Source of the DNA: Streptomyces sp. NBC_00102
GTDB taxonomy: Bacteria; Actinomycetota; Actinomycetes; Streptomycetales; Streptomycetaceae
Direction of reading: 5' to 3'
DNA length: 64,000 nucleotides
Assembly: GCF_026343115.1 (NCBI RefSeq)
Contig: NZ_JAPEMC010000001.1
Span: 4,917,501-4,981,500, forward strand
In this document: positions 24,640 through 34,265 of the stretch, one piece after another
Layout of the letters: each line of letters begins with the position of its first letter
Position numbering within the stretch: position 1 is the first letter of the stretch
Position numbers and translations under genes: made by a program
Notes under the pieces: generated by a model
Told to the model about the DNA's origin: nothing
The model's database searches: none
The model's input: the letters and a program-made list of their open reading frames with translations, nothing else

Positions 24640-25848
24640 TCAGTCCTGGGCGAGCCAGAGGTCCGGACCGAACACCTCGTAGTGGATGTCCGCCGCCGGT
24701 ACGCCCTTGGCCAGCAGCTGCGTGCGTACCGCGCGCATGAAGGGCAGCGGGCCGCAGAGATAGGCGTGGGTGCCGGGGGCGACGGTCAGGCCGCTCAGGT
24801 CGACCCGTCCGGTGCGCTCGGCGGGGTGGCCGGCCTCGGGGCGCTCGTACCAGAAGTGGGCGGCGCCGCCCGCGAGTCCGGCGGTCAGCCGGGCGTGGTC
24901 GAGCCGCAGGGCGTGGTCGGCGGGGGAGCGGTCGCCGTGCACCACCGTGACCGGGCCGTGGTGGCCGGTGGCCGTGAGGTGCTCCAGGAGCGACAGCATC
25001 GGGGTGCAGCCGATCCCGGCCGAGGCGAGCAGCAGCGGGGCGTCGGTGGCCGTACCGGTGGAGCCGAGGGTCAGGTCGCCGTACGGCAGCGAGACGCGCA
25101 GCCGGTCGCCGGGGCGCACGTGGGCGTGCAGGTGGGCCGAGACCTCCCCGTCCGGACCGTCGCCGCCGTGGACCCGCTTGACGGTGATCGAGCGCAGCGG
25201 GGAGCCGGGGGCGCCGGAGAGGCTGTACTGGCGTATCTGGTGGGCGCCGTCCGGGAGTTCGACCTGTACGGAGACGTACTGGCCGGGCCGGAAGGCGGGG
25301 GCCGGGGAGCCGTCCGCGGGGTGGAGCCGGAAGGTGGCGACGTCGGCGGTCTCCTCGGTGCGCCCGGCCACCTCCCACTCCTGCCAGACCTGGCCCGCGG
25401 CGACGCCCCGCTCCGCGTAGAGGCGGTCCTCCACGGCGATCAGGGCGTTGGCCATCAGCCAGTAGACCTCGTCCCAGGCGGCGGCGACCTCCGGGGTGAC
25501 CGCGTCGCCCAGCACCTCGGCGATGGCGGCGAAGAGGTGGGTGTGCACCACCTCGTACTGCGCGGCCGTGACGCCGAGGGAGGCGTGCTTGTGGGCGATC
25601 CGGCTCAGCATCACGTCGGGGCGGGCGTCCGGGTGCTCGACCAGCATCGTCGCGAAGGCGGCGATCGAGCCGGCGAGGGCGCGCTGCTGGGTGGCGGCGG
25701 CCTGGTTGCCCCGGTTGAAGAGGTCCCGGAGGAGTTCGGGGTGGGCGGCGAAGAGCTTCCGGTAGAAGAGGTCGGCGATGTCCCCGATGGCGGCCCCGAC
25801 GGCGGGGAGGGTGGCGCGGACGGTGGCGGTCGACGGCTCGGAGAGCAT
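24640..25848 (-). CDS. hmp: Flavohemoprotein nitric oxide dioxygenase
   Basis: The 402-residue protein joins a globin domain (1-140; FYRKLFAAHPELLRDLFNRGNQ, proximal-histidine segment IAHKHASLGV) to a ferredoxin-reductase module: FAD-binding RQYSLSGAPG and the NAD-binding ASAGIGCTPMLSLLEHL, ending LCGPLPFMRAVR and VFGPD. It oxidises NO to nitrate with O2 and NAD(P)H. ATG 25848 has GAGGAG upstream. The neighbouring nsrR gene and an NsrR-type operator in the promoter show control by nitric oxide. Confidence 0.96.
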   Translation of the reverse strand: MLSEPSTATVRATLPAVGAAIGDIADLFYRKLFAAHPELLRDLFNRGNQAAATQQRALAGSIAAFATMLVEHPDARPDVMLSRIAHKHASLGVTAAQYEVVHTHLFAAIAEVLGDAVTPEVAAAWDEVYWLMANALIAVEDRLYAERGVAAGQVWQEWEVAGRTEETADVATFRLHPADGSPAPAFRPGQYVSVQVELPDGAHQIRQYSLSGAPGSPLRSITVKRVHGGDGPDGEVSAHLHAHVRPGDRLRVSLPYGDLTLGSTGTATDAPLLLASAGIGCTPMLSLLEHLTATGHHGPVTVVHGDRSPADHALRLDHARLTAGLAGGAAHFWYERPEAGHPAERTGRVDLSGLTVAPGTHAYLCGPLPFMRAVRTQLLAKGVPAADIHYEVFGPDLWLAQD

Positions 25849-25867
25849 CGGGACTCCTCGGATGTTG

Positions 25868-25890
25868 AATTGGTATGCGAGATGCGTATT
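25868..25890 (-). promoter_or_regulatory. NsrR operator upstream of hmp
   Basis: A 23-bp imperfect inverted repeat with outer AATTG/GTATT and inner GTATGC/GAGATGC elements. It resembles the better site before nsrR and lies 20 bases before the hmp start. Confidence 0.75.
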
Positions 25891-25950
25891 TCTTGGGACG
25901 GGTGCGCCCGGCAGGGCCCGCGAGGGGCGCACCGGGTGGGGCGGGTGCGT

Positions 25951-26400
25951 TCAGCCGGTGTCCGGGCGGCCGGTGCCGAGCCCGACGAGCAGGGGCCCGG
26001 TGGGTGAGGCGACGAGTTCGGTGACGGTGAGCGGGTCCAGCTCCGCGAAGAACGCCTCCTGCGCCCGGCGCAGGGCGCTGCGCAGCCGGCAGGCGGCGAG
26101 CAGTGGGCAGGGGGTGTCCCCCTCGCACTCCACCACGTCGCCCGCGCCTTCGAGTTCGCGGACGACGCCGCCGACCGAGGCGGTGCGGCCGGCCCCCGTG
26201 AGGGCGAGTCCGCCGCCGCGTCCCCGGCGGGCCTCGACCAAGCCGAGGTGCTGGAGCCGGGCGACCACCTTGGCGGCGTGGGTGTACGGCACGCGCATGG
26301 TCGCCGCCACCTCCCGGGTGGTCGGCGGTTCGCCGTTCTCCACGACGGCGAGGCGCATCAGCACGCGCAGCGCCACGTCGGTGAATCTCGTCAGCCGCAT
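25951..26400 (-). CDS. nsrR: NsrR, Rrf2-family nitric-oxide-sensing repressor
   Basis: The 149-residue protein has the Rrf2 winged helix (MRLTRFTDVALRVLMRLAVV) and the cluster ligands Cys92, Cys98 and Cys104 (C-x5-C-x5-C), plus Asp8, the fourth [4Fe-4S] ligand shown for S. coelicolor NsrR. NO reacts with the cluster and releases DNA. It should repress hmp and itself; both have matching inverted repeats. The gene lies immediately upstream of hmp in the same direction, 102 bases apart. Confidence 0.95.
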   Translation of the reverse strand: MRLTRFTDVALRVLMRLAVVENGEPPTTREVAATMRVPYTHAAKVVARLQHLGLVEARRGRGGGLALTGAGRTASVGGVVRELEGAGDVVECEGDTPCPLLAACRLRSALRRAQEAFFAELDPLTVTELVASPTGPLLVGLGTGRPDTG

Positions 26401-26415
26401 GAGGGAACCGTAGAT

Positions 26416-26438
26416 AACTGGTATCCAAGATGCAAGTT
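26416..26438 (-). promoter_or_regulatory. NsrR operator upstream of nsrR
   Basis: A 23-bp inverted repeat with outer AACT/AGTT and inner GGTATC/GATGC halves, ending 16 bases before the nsrR start. It fits the published NsrR site pattern in Streptomyces (AAC...GCATCT-N-AGATGC...GTT type) and implies autoregulation. Confidence 0.85.
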
Positions 26439-26581
26439 ATCGGGCTCGACGGGCCCCGCCGGACCGGGCTGCCCCGCTCAACCCCCTTTCAGTCGCACTC
26501 TTTTGTGTAATGGCGTAGCGACACTCCGTGCTGAAAGGCTTCTTCACGCAGCTCAGCCCATGATCGAGAGGACCCGTCAAG

Positions 26582-27988
26582 ATGTCCGTTGGTGAAGAGG
26601 TTCGCGACACGCAGGGCACGCCGCAGCAGAGTCTCGGCACGGCCGCTGCGAGGAACCTCGCGACGACCACCAAGTCCGCGCCGCAGATGCAGGAAATCAC
26701 CTCCCGGTGGCTCCTGAAGATGCTGCCGTGGGTGCAGGTACAGGGCGGTACGTACCGGGTGAACCGTCGGCTCAGCTACTCGGTCGGAGACGGCCGGGTG
26801 ACCTTCGTGCAGACCGGTGACCGGGTCGCGGTCATCCCTGCCGAACTCGGCGAACTCCCCGCCCTCCGCGACTACGCGGACGAGGAGGCGCTCGCCGAAC
26901 TGGCCCGTCGTTGCGAACAGCGCGAGGTGGCGGCGGGCGAGGTCATCGCCGCCTCGGGGGACCCGGCGGACCGCGTCCACCTGCTGGCCCACGGCCGGGT
27001 CGAGAAGATCGGCACGGGCCCCTACGGCGACGAGACGGTGCTCGGAGTCCTCGCGGACGGCTCCTACTTCGGCGACCACTCCCTGGTCGAGGGCGACGCG
27101 CGGTGGGAGTTCACCACCCGCGCGGCCACCGCCTGCACCCTGCTGACGCTGAGCCGCGCCGACGTGCTCAACCTCGCCGAGCGGGTCGGCACCCTCCGCG
27201 ACCATCTCGCCGGGCTGCTCGCCATCCCGCAGCAGCGGACGAACAAGTACGGCGAGGCGGCCATCGACCTCTCCGCCGGCCACGTCGGCGAAGCCGTCGT
27301 CCCGCACACCTTCGTGGACTACGACGCGGCGCCCCGTGAATACGAACTCAGCGTCGCGCAGACCGTACTGAAGGTGCACAGCCGCGTCGCCGACCTGTAC
27401 AACCAACCGATGAACCAGACCGAGCAGCAGTTGCGGCTCACGGTCGAGGCGCTCCGCGAGCGCCAGGAGCACGAGCTCATCAACAACCGGGAGTTCGGCC
27501 TCCTCAACAACTGCGACTACGGCCAGCGGCTCCAGCCGCACGCCGGGGTGCCCAGCCCCGACGACATGGACGAACTCCTCTCCCGGCGGCGCGGATCGAA
27601 GCTCTTCCTCGCCCATCCGCGCGCCATCGCCGCCTTCGGCCGCGAGTGCAACCGGCTCGGACTGGTCCCGGAGAGCGTGGACGTCGGCGGGCAGCACGTC
27701 CCGGCCTGGCGCGGGGTGCCGATCTTCCCGTCGAACAAGATCCCGATCACCGAGGCGCGCACCACCTCGATCATCTGCATGAGGACCGGCGAGTCCGAGC
27801 AGGGCGTCATCGGCCTCCAGCAGACCGGTATCCCGGACGAGATCGAGCCGAGCCTCTCCGTCCGCTTCATGGGCATCGACGAGCAGGCGATCATCTCCTA
27901 CCTCGTCACGGCCTACTACTCCGCGGCCGTCCTCGTCCCCGACGCCCTCGGGGTCCTGGAGAACGTCGAGGTCAGCCGCTGGCGCTGA
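26582..27988 (+). CDS. Family 2B encapsulin shell protein with cNMP-binding-like insertion (EshA/EshB type)
   Basis: The 468-residue protein matches the Streptomyces EshA/EshB family. An N-terminal arm ([20 protein letters not shown]), an inserted cyclic-nucleotide-binding-like domain (about residues 85-215, with [20 protein letters not shown] and [13 protein letters not shown]) and a C-terminal HK97-type shell portion rich in VYR-like strands ([40 protein letters not shown]) are visible. Such proteins assemble into icosahedral nanocompartments that package a neighbouring enzyme. The next gene is a polyprenyl transferase, a known cargo class of family 2B. EshA was first studied for effects on aerial mycelium and antibiotics. 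ATG 26582 has GAGAGGA upstream. Confidence 0.92.
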   Translation: MSVGEEVRDTQGTPQQSLGTAAARNLATTTKSAPQMQEITSRWLLKMLPWVQVQGGTYRVNRRLSYSVGDGRVTFVQTGDRVAVIPAELGELPALRDYADEEALAELARRCEQREVAAGEVIAASGDPADRVHLLAHGRVEKIGTGPYGDETVLGVLADGSYFGDHSLVEGDARWEFTTRAATACTLLTLSRADVLNLAERVGTLRDHLAGLLAIPQQRTNKYGEAAIDLSAGHVGEAVVPHTFVDYDAAPREYELSVAQTVLKVHSRVADLYNQPMNQTEQQLRLTVEALRERQEHELINNREFGLLNNCDYGQRLQPHAGVPSPDDMDELLSRRRGSKLFLAHPRAIAAFGRECNRLGLVPESVDVGGQHVPAWRGVPIFPSNKIPITEARTTSIICMRTGESEQGVIGLQQTGIPDEIEPSLSVRFMGIDEQAIISYLVTAYYSAAVLVPDALGVLENVEVSRWR

Positions 27989-28289
27989 CGGGACCCACCA
28001 GCAGGGCGGGCGGCGCGGCGGAGGTCCCGGACGGGGGAGGAGTACGGGGCCGGGTGCCGGGCTCCGGGTGTCGCACCCGGGGCCCGGCACCCACCCGCGC
28101 CCCCTGCCCCGCGCCGTCGGGCCGGCATCCCGTCGGGCCCGGCAGCTCGTCGGGCCGGCATCCCGTCGGGCCCGACGGGATGCCGGGCCCGCAACCCGAC
28201 GCCGTACCACCGCACCGCCCGTACGACCCGTTGCCCCCGGCCCGCCGCGAACCGGACCGGGGGCTCACCGGCGACAGAGGGAGTGACCC
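27989..28289 (+). other. Intergenic region between shell and polyprenyl transferase genes
   Basis: A 301-base gene-free stretch, very GC-rich, with the repeat/palindrome structure at 28115-28186 and the transferase ribosome site GAGGGAG just before 28290. No promoter is obvious, so the two genes may be read as one transcript with the hairpin lowering cargo expression. Confidence 0.6.
28115..28186 (+). repeat. Two 26-bp direct repeats and one perfect 32-bp palindrome between shell and cargo genes
   Basis: The same 26 bases occur at 28115-28140 and 28148-28173. The second copy runs directly into its own inverse, giving a perfect palindrome at 28155-28186 (arms CCGGCATCCCGTCGGG and CCCGACGGGATGCCGG). 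The first copy contains the same left arm, so two left arms can compete for one right arm in the RNA. Confidence 0.9.
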
Positions 28290-29348
28290 GTGACCATGAC
28301 GAGTACGGACGCCGCGACCGAAGGCCACGAGGCCGCGGCGCTCCTGGAACGGACCCGGGCCGTCGTCGACCCGCATCTGCGTGCCGCGGTGGCGTCGTTG
28401 CCCGGCGGGATGCGCCGGGTGGCGATGTACCACTTCGGCTGGGCGGACGCCGAGGGCGACGAGGGGAGCCCCGCCCCCGGCCCGGCCGGCAAGGCCATCA
28501 GACCCGCCCTGGTCCTCGCGGCGGCCCGCGCGCTGGGCGGCGACCCGGAACGCGCCGTGCGCGCGGCCGTGGCCGTGGAACTCGTGCACAACTTCACCCT
28601 GCTCCACGACGACGTCATCGACGAGGACACCACCCGCCGTCACCGGCCCACCGCCTGGGCGGTCTTCGGTGTCCCGGACGCCGTCATCACCGGCGACGCC
28701 ATGCTGGCGCTCGCCCTGCGCATCCTCGCCGACGACGACCACCCCGCCTCCGCCCCCGCCTCGGCGCGGCTCACCGCCTGCGTCATCGAACTCTGCGCCG
28801 GCCAGCAGGCCGACTGCGCCTTCGAGGGACGCGGCCCCCGGGAGGTCACCCTCGACGAGTGCCTCACCATGGCCATGGCCAAGACCGGCGCACTGCTCGG
28901 CTGCGCGTGCGCCGTGGGCGCCCTCTACGCCGGCGCGTCGGAGCGTTCCGTCGGCGCGATGGACGGCTTCGGCCGGGAGTCCGGGCTCTCCTTCCAGCTC
29001 ATCGACGACCTGATCGGCATCTGGGGCGATCCGTCGCGCACCGGCAAACCGGTCGGCGCCGACCTCACCGCCCACAAGAAGTCCCTGCCCGTGGTGGCCG
29101 CGCTGACCTCGGGCAACCCGGCCGCCGCCGACCTCGCCGCGCTCTACGAAGGCCCCCTCGTCACACCCGACGAGGTGCGCGGGGCCGCCGACGCGGTCGA
29201 GCGGGCCGGCGGACGCGACTGGGCGCAGGTCACCGCGGCCGACCGGATGGCCCGGGCGGTCCACCACCTCTCCCGCGCCGTGCCCGACCCGGCGGCGGCA
29301 GGGGACCTGCTCTCCCTCGCGGAGTTCGTCACCCGCCGCAGCCACTGA
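28290..29348 (+). CDS. Polyprenyl diphosphate synthase, probable encapsulin cargo
   Basis: The 352-residue all-alpha prenyl transferase has both Asp-rich motifs: LLHDDVIDEDTTRRHR (Asp107, Asp108, Asp111) and FQLIDDLIGIWGD (Asp239, Asp240), and GKAIRPALVLAAARALGG for the diphosphate pocket. It condenses isopentenyl diphosphate with an allylic diphosphate; residues before the first motif (ELVHNFTL) suggest a medium chain (C15-C25). No terpene cyclase follows. Position directly after a family 2B shell gene marks it as likely cargo; the N-terminus (about 20 polar residues MTMTSTDAATEGHE) may be the loading tail. GTG 28290 has a ribosome site; ATG 28296 is possible. Confidence 0.92.
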   Translation: MTMTSTDAATEGHEAAALLERTRAVVDPHLRAAVASLPGGMRRVAMYHFGWADAEGDEGSPAPGPAGKAIRPALVLAAARALGGDPERAVRAAVAVELVHNFTLLHDDVIDEDTTRRHRPTAWAVFGVPDAVITGDAMLALALRILADDDHPASAPASARLTACVIELCAGQQADCAFEGRGPREVTLDECLTMAMAKTGALLGCACAVGALYAGASERSVGAMDGFGRESGLSFQLIDDLIGIWGDPSRTGKPVGADLTAHKKSLPVVAALTSGNPAAADLAALYEGPLVTPDEVRGAADAVERAGGRDWAQVTAADRMARAVHHLSRAVPDPAAAGDLLSLAEFVTRRSH

Positions 29349-29416
29349 ATCCGCGGCCCCGCGCACGCACGAACCGGCCTCGCGCACGAACCGGCCTCGC
29401 GCGCGGGGCCGGCCTC

Positions 29417-29552
29417 GCGCACGCACGAACCCCGCACACGCACGAACCCCGCACACGCACGAACCCCGCACACGCACGAACCCCGCGCACGCACGAACCC
29501 CGCGCACGCACGAACCCCGCGCACGCACGAACCCCGCGCACGCACGAACCCC
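29417..29552. repeat. Eight tandem copies of a 17-bp repeat
   Basis: Unit GCRCACGCACGAACCCC (R = A or G) repeats eight times without gaps; copies 2-4 have A, the others G. Degenerate partial units extend back to about 29360. The array fills the space between the convergent polyprenyl transferase and malic enzyme genes; the long frames across it are repeat artefacts. Confidence 0.95.
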
Positions 29553-29622
29553 GCTCCTCCGCACGGCGGGGAAGCGGGGTCGTCGTGCCTTCGGGCGCCG
29601 TACGGCACCGGGGCGGCGGGCG

Positions 29623-30852
29623 TCAGCGCCGGGCGACGCCCTCGGCCCGAGCGGCGGCGGCGACCGCGGCCGTCACCGCGGGGGCCACCCGCTCGTCGAA
29701 CGGCGACGGGATGACGTAGTCCGCGGCCAGCTCGTCGCCGACCACGTCGGCCAGCGCGTTCGCCGCGGCGATCTTCATGCCCTCGGTGATCCGGGAGGCC
29801 CGGACCTGGAGCGCGCCCGCGAAGATGCCGGGGAAGGCCAGCACGTTGTTGATCTGGTTCGGGTAGTCGGAGCGTCCGGTGGCCACGACCGCCGCGTACT
29901 TGTGCGCGATGTCCGGGTGGACCTCGGGGTTCGGGTTGGCCATGGCGAAGACGTACGCGCCCGGAGCCATCGAGGCGATGGCCGGCTCGGGGACCGTACC
30001 GCCGGAGACGCCGATGAAGAGGTCGGCGCCGTCCAGCGCGGCCTCCAGCGGGCCCGAGAGCCCGGCCTTGTTGGTGAGACCGGCCAGCTCCCGCTTGACG
30101 TCGGTGAGGTCCTCGCGGTCCCGGCTGACGATGCCCTTGCGGTCGGCGACGGCGATGTCGCCGATGCCCGCCTCCAGCAGGAACTTCGCGATGGCGACAC
30201 CGGCCGCGCCCGCACCCGAGATGACCCCGCGCAGGTCGCCCAGGGTCCGGCCGGACAGCTTCGCCGCGTTGCGCAGCGCCGCCAGCGTCACCACGGCGGT
30301 GCCGTGCTGGTCGTCGTGGAAGACCGGGATGTCCAGCCGCTCCTGGAGCTTGCGCTCGATCTCGAAGCAGCGGGGCGCCGAGATGTCCTCCAGGTTGACC
30401 CCGCCGAAGGAGGGCGCGAGCCGGACGACGGTCTCCACGATCTCGTCCGCGTCGGTGGTGGCGAGCGCGATCGGCACCGCGTCCACCCCGCCGAACTGCT
30501 TGAACAGGATGGCCTTGCCCTCCATCACCGGGAGGGACGCCTCGGGGCCGATGTCCCCGAGGCCGAGGACCGCGGTGCCGTCCGTGACCACGGCCACGAC
30601 CTGCGACTTCCAGGTGTAGTCGTGGACGAGCTCCGGGTTCTCCGCGATGGCGCTGCACACCTTGGCGACGCCCGGCGTGTAGGCGAGGGACAGGTCGTCC
30701 TTGTCGCGGATCGGAACGGTGGCCTGCACGGCCATCTTCCCGCCGCGGTGGAGCGCGAAGGCCGGATCGAAGGGCTCGTCGGCCACGTTCGACTCTCCGG
30801 CCCGGCTGCCGGTGGTGCTGCGATTGAGAGGATTGACGATCTCCGCTGCCAT
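29623..30852 (-). CDS. NAD(P)-dependent malic enzyme
   Basis: The 409-residue protein is a short-type malic enzyme that decarboxylates malate to pyruvate with NAD(P)+. Motifs seen: [16 protein letters not shown] with catalytic Tyr, the Lys segment [13 protein letters not shown], metal-binding [11 protein letters not shown] and [12 protein letters not shown], and the Rossmann loop [19 protein letters not shown]. Cofactor preference is not certain; the Streptomyces homologue has been described as NADP-linked. It supplies pyruvate and NADPH, and has been linked to triacylglycerol and antibiotic production in S. coelicolor. The gene has its own promoter and a 547-base region before the ABC operon. 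Confidence 0.93.
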   Translation of the reverse strand: MAAEIVNPLNRSTTGSRAGESNVADEPFDPAFALHRGGKMAVQATVPIRDKDDLSLAYTPGVAKVCSAIAENPELVHDYTWKSQVVAVVTDGTAVLGLGDIGPEASLPVMEGKAILFKQFGGVDAVPIALATTDADEIVETVVRLAPSFGGVNLEDISAPRCFEIERKLQERLDIPVFHDDQHGTAVVTLAALRNAAKLSGRTLGDLRGVISGAGAAGVAIAKFLLEAGIGDIAVADRKGIVSRDREDLTDVKRELAGLTNKAGLSGPLEAALDGADLFIGVSGGTVPEPAIASMAPGAYVFAMANPNPEVHPDIAHKYAAVVATGRSDYPNQINNVLAFPGIFAGALQVRASRITEGMKIAAANALADVVGDELAADYVIPSPFDERVAPAVTAAVAAAARAEGVARR

Positions 30853-31399
30853 GCTGTCTGACCCCTTAAGTCTTCATCGTCTGAGGGTTGCCGCTCCTGG
30901 TGAGGAGGGGTGGGTGGGCACCGCGTACGTCCCCGCGCCGGCGGTTGGACCGCCTCGGCAGGGAGGGTTCGTACGCGCGGACGCGCCGCACACGCGTCCT
31001 GGTCCCCGGATGAGGGGTGTAAAGGTCTTTCTTACCGGACCGGGCCCGCCGTGGACGAGTCACTTTCGACCAGGTGACACGACTCATGGGCGAATGGCGT
31101 GACAAGTCCGCCCGGCGAGGGGGCTCGACGGCAAGTCCGTTGTACGGCACACGAGTCGTCGGGCCGGTCCGGCCGCCCCGGAGATTCTCCGGTCGAAAAG
31201 CGAAATTCCCGCAGATGGTCCGGTTCGGCGCATTCGGACTCGGGGACGCGGGGGTTGCCCGTTACCCGATTTTGACATGGCTGGACCCCTGAATGGGCTA
31301 TTCCGGATGGCAGGATGCGCTAATCGCTCAAGGTGTCGACACCCGAAGACACCTGCGTATTCATCTTTTGACGCCCCTTCACCGCCGGAGGCCCCGACC
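30853..31399. other. Divergent region between malic enzyme and the amino-acid ABC operon
   Basis: No gene is supported in these 547 bases. A perfect TTGACA at 31272-31277 is a candidate -35 box for the ABC operon, with the AT-richer GGGCTATTCC around 31299 after it. GTGTCGACACC at about 31332-31342 is a small palindrome. The malic enzyme promoter should lie near 30860-30900. Confidence 0.5.
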
Positions 31400-32368
31400 A
31401 TGACCGCTCGCACCAACCGCTGTACGCCCGTCACGTCCCGTCTCGCGGCGGTGGGCTCCCTCGCGGTGGCCGGCGCGCTGATCCTGACCGGCTGCGGTGA
31501 CCAGACCGACAGCGCCGGATCGAAGGACGTGACCACCTCCGCGGCCGCGACGGCCCCGGCCGCCCCGCTCGCCGACCTCCTGCCCCAGGAGATCCGCGAC
31601 AAGGGGGAGATCAAGGTCGGCTCGGACATCGCCTACCCGCCGGTCGAGTTCAAGGGCGAGGACGGCAAGACCATCGGCATCGACCCCGACCTCGCCGACG
31701 CCCTGGGCAAGCAGCTCGGGGTGAAGTTCACCTTCGAGAACGGCACCTTCGACACGCTGCTCACCGGCCTGCGCTCGGGCCGCTACGACCTGGCCATGTC
31801 GGCCATGACCGACACCAAGAACCGTCAGGACGGTGTCGACCCCGAGACGAAGAAGAAGGTCGGCACGGGCGTCGACTTCGTCGACTACTTCACCGCCGGT
31901 GTCTCCATCTACACCAAGAAGGGCGACGACCAGGGCATCAGTACCTGGTCCGACCTCTGCGGCAAGAAGATGGTCGTCCAGCGCGGCACGGTCTCCCACG
32001 ACCTCGCCAAGGCCGAGAGCGCCAAGTGCGGCAGCAAGGGCAAGATCTCCATCGAGGCCTTCGACAACGACCTGGAGGCCCAGACCCGGCTGCGCGCCGG
32101 CGGCGCCGACGCCGGCTCCTCCGACTTCCCGGTCGCCGCCTACGCGGTCAAGACCTCGGGCGGCGGCAAGGACTTCCAGCTCGTCGGCGAGCAGGTCGAG
32201 GCCGCCCCGTACGGCATCGCCGTCGCCAAGGGCAACGACCAGCTCACCAAGGCCATCCAGTCGGCCCTGGACGCGATCATCAAGAACGGCGAGTACCAGA
32301 AGGTCATCACCAAGTGGGGCGTCGACGCGGGCGCGGTCACCGAGGCCAAGCTCAACGGCGGGGTCTGA
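31400..32368 (+). CDS. Amino-acid ABC transporter substrate-binding lipoprotein
   Basis: The 322-residue family 3 binding protein has a lipobox LTGC (Cys32) after a hydrophobic signal. Mature motifs include IKVGSDIAYPPVEFKGEDGKTIG and GIDPDLADALGKQLGVKF, then NGTFDTLLTGLRSGRYDLAMSAM and a hinge GTVSHDLAKAES. It should capture a polar or charged amino acid, such as glutamate, glutamine or a related compound; specificity is not certain. ATG 31400 has GGAGG upstream. It is the first gene of a three-gene operon with permease and ATPase. Confidence 0.92.
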   Translation: MTARTNRCTPVTSRLAAVGSLAVAGALILTGCGDQTDSAGSKDVTTSAAATAPAAPLADLLPQEIRDKGEIKVGSDIAYPPVEFKGEDGKTIGIDPDLADALGKQLGVKFTFENGTFDTLLTGLRSGRYDLAMSAMTDTKNRQDGVDPETKKKVGTGVDFVDYFTAGVSIYTKKGDDQGISTWSDLCGKKMVVQRGTVSHDLAKAESAKCGSKGKISIEAFDNDLEAQTRLRAGGADAGSSDFPVAAYAVKTSGGGKDFQLVGEQVEAAPYGIAVAKGNDQLTKAIQSALDAIIKNGEYQKVITKWGVDAGAVTEAKLNGGV

Positions 32369-32397
32369 CGGGAATCCGGCGCTGAAGGACATCACCA

Positions 32398-33339
32398 GTG
32401 ATTGACATCGACAAGACGGAGCCCGCGGAGACCCCGCCGGCCCCGGCTGCCGGACCCGAGCCGATCAGGGCCGTCCCGGTACGCCACTACGGCCGGTACG
32501 TCGCCGCGATCGTGGTCCTCGGCCTGCTCGCCTCGCTCGTCTACGCGTTCTCCCAGGGCGAGATCGTCTGGGGCGCGATACCGGACTACTTCTTCAACGA
32601 CCAGATCCTCGACGGCGTCCGCAACACCGTCGTCATCACGCTCCTCGCCATGGTGATCGGCATCGTCCTCGGCGTCGTGCTCGCGGTGATGCGGCTCTCC
32701 AAGAACCCGGTGACCTCGTCCGTCGCCTGGGGCTACATCTGGTTCTTCCGGGGCACCCCGGTCTACGTGCAGCTGCTCGTCTGGTTCAACCTCGGCCTCG
32801 TCTTCAAGTACATCGACCTCGGGCCGATCTACAAGGACGAGTGGTCGAACTTCATGACCCCGTTCCTCTGCGCGCTCCTCGGCCTCGGCCTCAACGAGGC
32901 CGCGTACATGGCGGAGATCTGCCGGGCGGGGCTCCAGTCCGTCGACGAGGGACAGACCGAAGCGGCGCACGCCCTGGGCATGACCCACGGCAAGACGCTC
33001 CGCCGGATCGTCGTCCCCCAGGCGATGCGCGTCATCGTGCCGCCCACGGGCAACGAGGTCATCAACATGCTGAAGACCTCCTCGCTCGCGGTCGCCGTGC
33101 AGTACGGCGAACTCCTGCGCTCCACCCAGAACGTCTCCCAGTCCTCCGGCGCCACCGTGGAGATGCTCTTCCTCGCGGCCGTCTGGTACATGGTGGCGAC
33201 CTCGGTCCTGAGCGTCGGCCAGTACTACCTGGAACGCCACTTCGCGCGCGGGTCGAGCCGCAGCCTGCCCCCCACCCCGTTCCAGAGGATCAAGGCCGGC
33301 ATGCTCACGCTCGGCCGCCCCAAGGGAGGCGTCGCATGA
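32398..33339 (+). CDS. Amino-acid ABC transporter permease
   Basis: The 313-residue inner-membrane protein of the HisM/GlnP type has five to six membrane segments and the EAA loop [23 protein letters not shown]. The motif [19 protein letters not shown] is typical of polar amino-acid permeases. GTG 32398 has AAGGA upstream and lies 29 bases after the binding-protein stop. Its own stop overlaps the ATPase start (ATGA). Confidence 0.93.
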   Translation: MIDIDKTEPAETPPAPAAGPEPIRAVPVRHYGRYVAAIVVLGLLASLVYAFSQGEIVWGAIPDYFFNDQILDGVRNTVVITLLAMVIGIVLGVVLAVMRLSKNPVTSSVAWGYIWFFRGTPVYVQLLVWFNLGLVFKYIDLGPIYKDEWSNFMTPFLCALLGLGLNEAAYMAEICRAGLQSVDEGQTEAAHALGMTHGKTLRRIVVPQAMRVIVPPTGNEVINMLKTSSLAVAVQYGELLRSTQNVSQSSGATVEMLFLAAVWYMVATSVLSVGQYYLERHFARGSSRSLPPTPFQRIKAGMLTLGRPKGGVA

Positions 33340-34097
33340 CCGCCATGGTGAAGGCCGAGGGCGTCCACAAGTCCTACGGCCCCGCGCACGTCCTCAAGGG
33401 CATCGACCTGGAGGTCGCACCCGGAGAGGTCTTCTGCCTGATCGGCCCCAGCGGCTCCGGCAAGTCGACCTTCCTGCGGTGCATCAACCACCTGGAGAAG
33501 ATCAACGCCGGACGGCTCTCCGTCGACGGCGAACTGGTCGGCTACCGGCAGAAGGGCGACAAGCTCTACGAGCTCAAGGACAGCGAAGTCGCCCTGCGGC
33601 GCCGGGACATCGGCATGGTCTTCCAGCGCTTCAACCTGTTCCCCCACATGACGGCTGTCGAGAACGTCATGGAGGCACCCGTCCAGGTGCTGGGCCTGCC
33701 CCGCCCCGTCGCCCGCGAACGCGCGGAGCGGCTGCTCGACCGGGTCGGCCTGGCCGACAAGGCGGGCAACTTCCCCTCGCAGCTCTCCGGCGGACAGCAG
33801 CAGCGCGTCGCCATCGCCCGCGCCCTGGCCATGGAACCGAAGCTGATGCTCTTCGACGAGCCCACCTCGGCGCTCGACCCCGAGCTCGTCGGCGACGTCC
33901 TCGACGTCATGCGGGGACTGGCCGAGGACGGCATGACGATGATCGTCGTCACCCACGAGATGGGCTTCGCCCGTGAGGTCGGCGACGCGCTCGTCTTCAT
34001 GGACGACGGCGTGGTCGTCGAGTCCGGACACCCGAGGGACGTGCTGACGAACCCGCGGCACGAGCGGACGCAGGCGTTCCTCTCCAAGGTGCTGTAG
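33336..34097 (+). CDS. Amino-acid ABC transporter ATP-binding protein
   Basis: A complete 253-residue ABC ATPase: Walker [11 protein letters not shown]-loop [13 protein letters not shown], signature LSGGQQQR, Walker B LMLFDEP and switch histidine in [10 protein letters not shown]. The [11 protein letters not shown] form is typical of the polar amino-acid class. ATG 33336 overlaps the permease stop and has GGGAGG upstream. A terminator-like hairpin follows about 115 bases later. Confidence 0.95.
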   Translation: MTAMVKAEGVHKSYGPAHVLKGIDLEVAPGEVFCLIGPSGSGKSTFLRCINHLEKINAGRLSVDGELVGYRQKGDKLYELKDSEVALRRRDIGMVFQRFNLFPHMTAVENVMEAPVQVLGLPRPVARERAERLLDRVGLADKAGNFPSQLSGGQQQRVAIARALAMEPKLMLFDEPTSALDPELVGDVLDVMRGLAEDGMTMIVVTHEMGFAREVGDALVFMDDGVVVESGHPRDVLTNPRHERTQAFLSKVL

Positions 34098-34211
34098 CCG
34101 CACGCGGTCGTACGGGGGCCGACGCCGGTCACCGGGGGCGCCGACGGCCGCGCCGGCCCCCCGGCCGTACGACCCCGACGCCCCCGACGGTACGACCCCG
34201 ACGTCCCCCGA

Positions 34212-34245
34212 GGGGCGGCCCCGGCCTTCCGGCCGGGACCGCCCC
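34212..34245. terminator. Terminator hairpin between the ABC operon and the sigma-factor pair
   Basis: Fifteen-base arms (34212-34226 and 34231-34245) pair with one mismatch around a TTCC loop, between two convergent operons. Confidence 0.8.
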
Positions 34246-34265
34246 GGGGCCACACCCGCCGTCCG

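Noticed and set aside
29144..30658. 504-codon minus-strand frame including FVRARGSC repeats
   Set aside because: The repeats are the translation of the 17-bp tandem DNA repeat, and the rest is a shifted frame of the malic enzyme gene.
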